Shown: piece after piece, positions 5,267 to 5,361 of the stretch | Layout: every line of letters starts with the position of its first letter | Position numbering within the stretch: the first letter of the stretch is position 1 | Source: Candidatus Iainarchaeum sp. | GTDB taxonomy: Archaea; Iainarchaeota; Iainarchaeia; Iainarchaeales; DTGL01 | Reading direction: 5' to 3' | NCBI GenBank assembly: GCA_021161055.1 | Contig: JAGHBI010000011.1 | Coordinates: 1-5,361, forward strand | DNA length: 5,361 bases | The notes under the pieces: generated by a model | Databases searched by the model: none | What the model was told of the DNA's origin: nothing | The model's input: the letters and a program-made list of their open reading frames with translations, nothing else | Position numbers and translations under genes: made by a program

Positions 5267-5361
5267 CTCTGAGCCCCCACTCAATATCCTCCTTTATGGC
5301 TTTCTCGAGTTTTTCCGCATTCAATTTTCTTATCATCTGCCTTATGGCATCCCTTATAAAC
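5259..5361 (-). CDS. Ribbon-helix-helix antitoxin, 3' end only (partial)
   Basis: The frame enters from the right edge of the window and ends at a TAG at 5259-5261; 33 codons plus stop are visible. FIRDAIRQMIRK matches the second helix of ribbon-helix-helix (CopG/Arc-like) DNA-binding antitoxins. The charged tail ending KEDIEWGLRGE would be the toxin-binding part. Its stop overlaps the start of the PIN gene, so it is most likely the cognate antitoxin and autoregulator of that operon. The N-terminal strand and first helix lie outside the window, so the family call rests on the helix-2 pattern and gene context. Confidence 0.75.
   Translation of the reverse strand, partial: FIRDAIRQMIRKLNAEKLEKAIKEDIEWGLRGE

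Overview
The window looks archaeal. Upstream regions carry A/T-rich TATA-like boxes rather than bacterial -35/-10 pairs. Transketolase is split into two genes, transaldolase is the short MipB/TalC type, and the toxin-antitoxin (TA) families are common in archaea. A small-genome (DPANN-like) or euryarchaeal host is a guess; nothing here fixes the lineage.

Left part (1-1792, + strand): a promoter region with short tandem repeats, then one gene for a membrane-anchored surface protein of about 540 residues. It has a signal peptide, two 112-residue beta-sandwich-like repeats, a 77-residue Pro/Ser/Thr/Gln stalk, another extracellular domain, one membrane helix and a Lys-rich, coiled-coil-prone cytoplasmic tail. 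The two repeats share a 99-bp block that is identical at DNA level, although the rest has diverged.

Middle part (1833-4296, - strand): a compact operon reading right to left, transaldolase -> transketolase N-terminal subunit -> transketolase C-terminal subunit. There are 3 bases between the first two genes and an 8-base stop/start overlap between the last two. Together they make the non-oxidative pentose phosphate carbon-shuffling enzymes, linking pentose phosphates and erythrose 4-phosphate to fructose 6-phosphate and glyceraldehyde 3-phosphate. The surface gene and this operon converge with only 40 bases between them.

Right part (4343-5361, - strand): a toxin-antitoxin area. At the edge is the 3' end of a ribbon-helix-helix antitoxin gene, overlapping a PIN-domain toxin gene. 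Next comes a decayed RelBE-like module. Its antitoxin gene is out of frame at an A6 run, and a -1 shift at an A AAA AAG heptamer restores a conventional antitoxin C-terminus. Directly after it lies a 33-codon remnant of a RelE-type toxin that has lost its N-terminal part. An exact 20-bp TATA-containing repeat lies just upstream of this module and again upstream of the transaldolase operon. It is either a shared promoter element or the trace of how the module arrived next to the operon.

The most noteworthy observations are the cryptic toxin remnant, the frameshifted antitoxin, the duplicated 20-bp promoter element, and the mosaic identity inside the surface protein. No RNA gene, CRISPR array or insertion sequence was seen.
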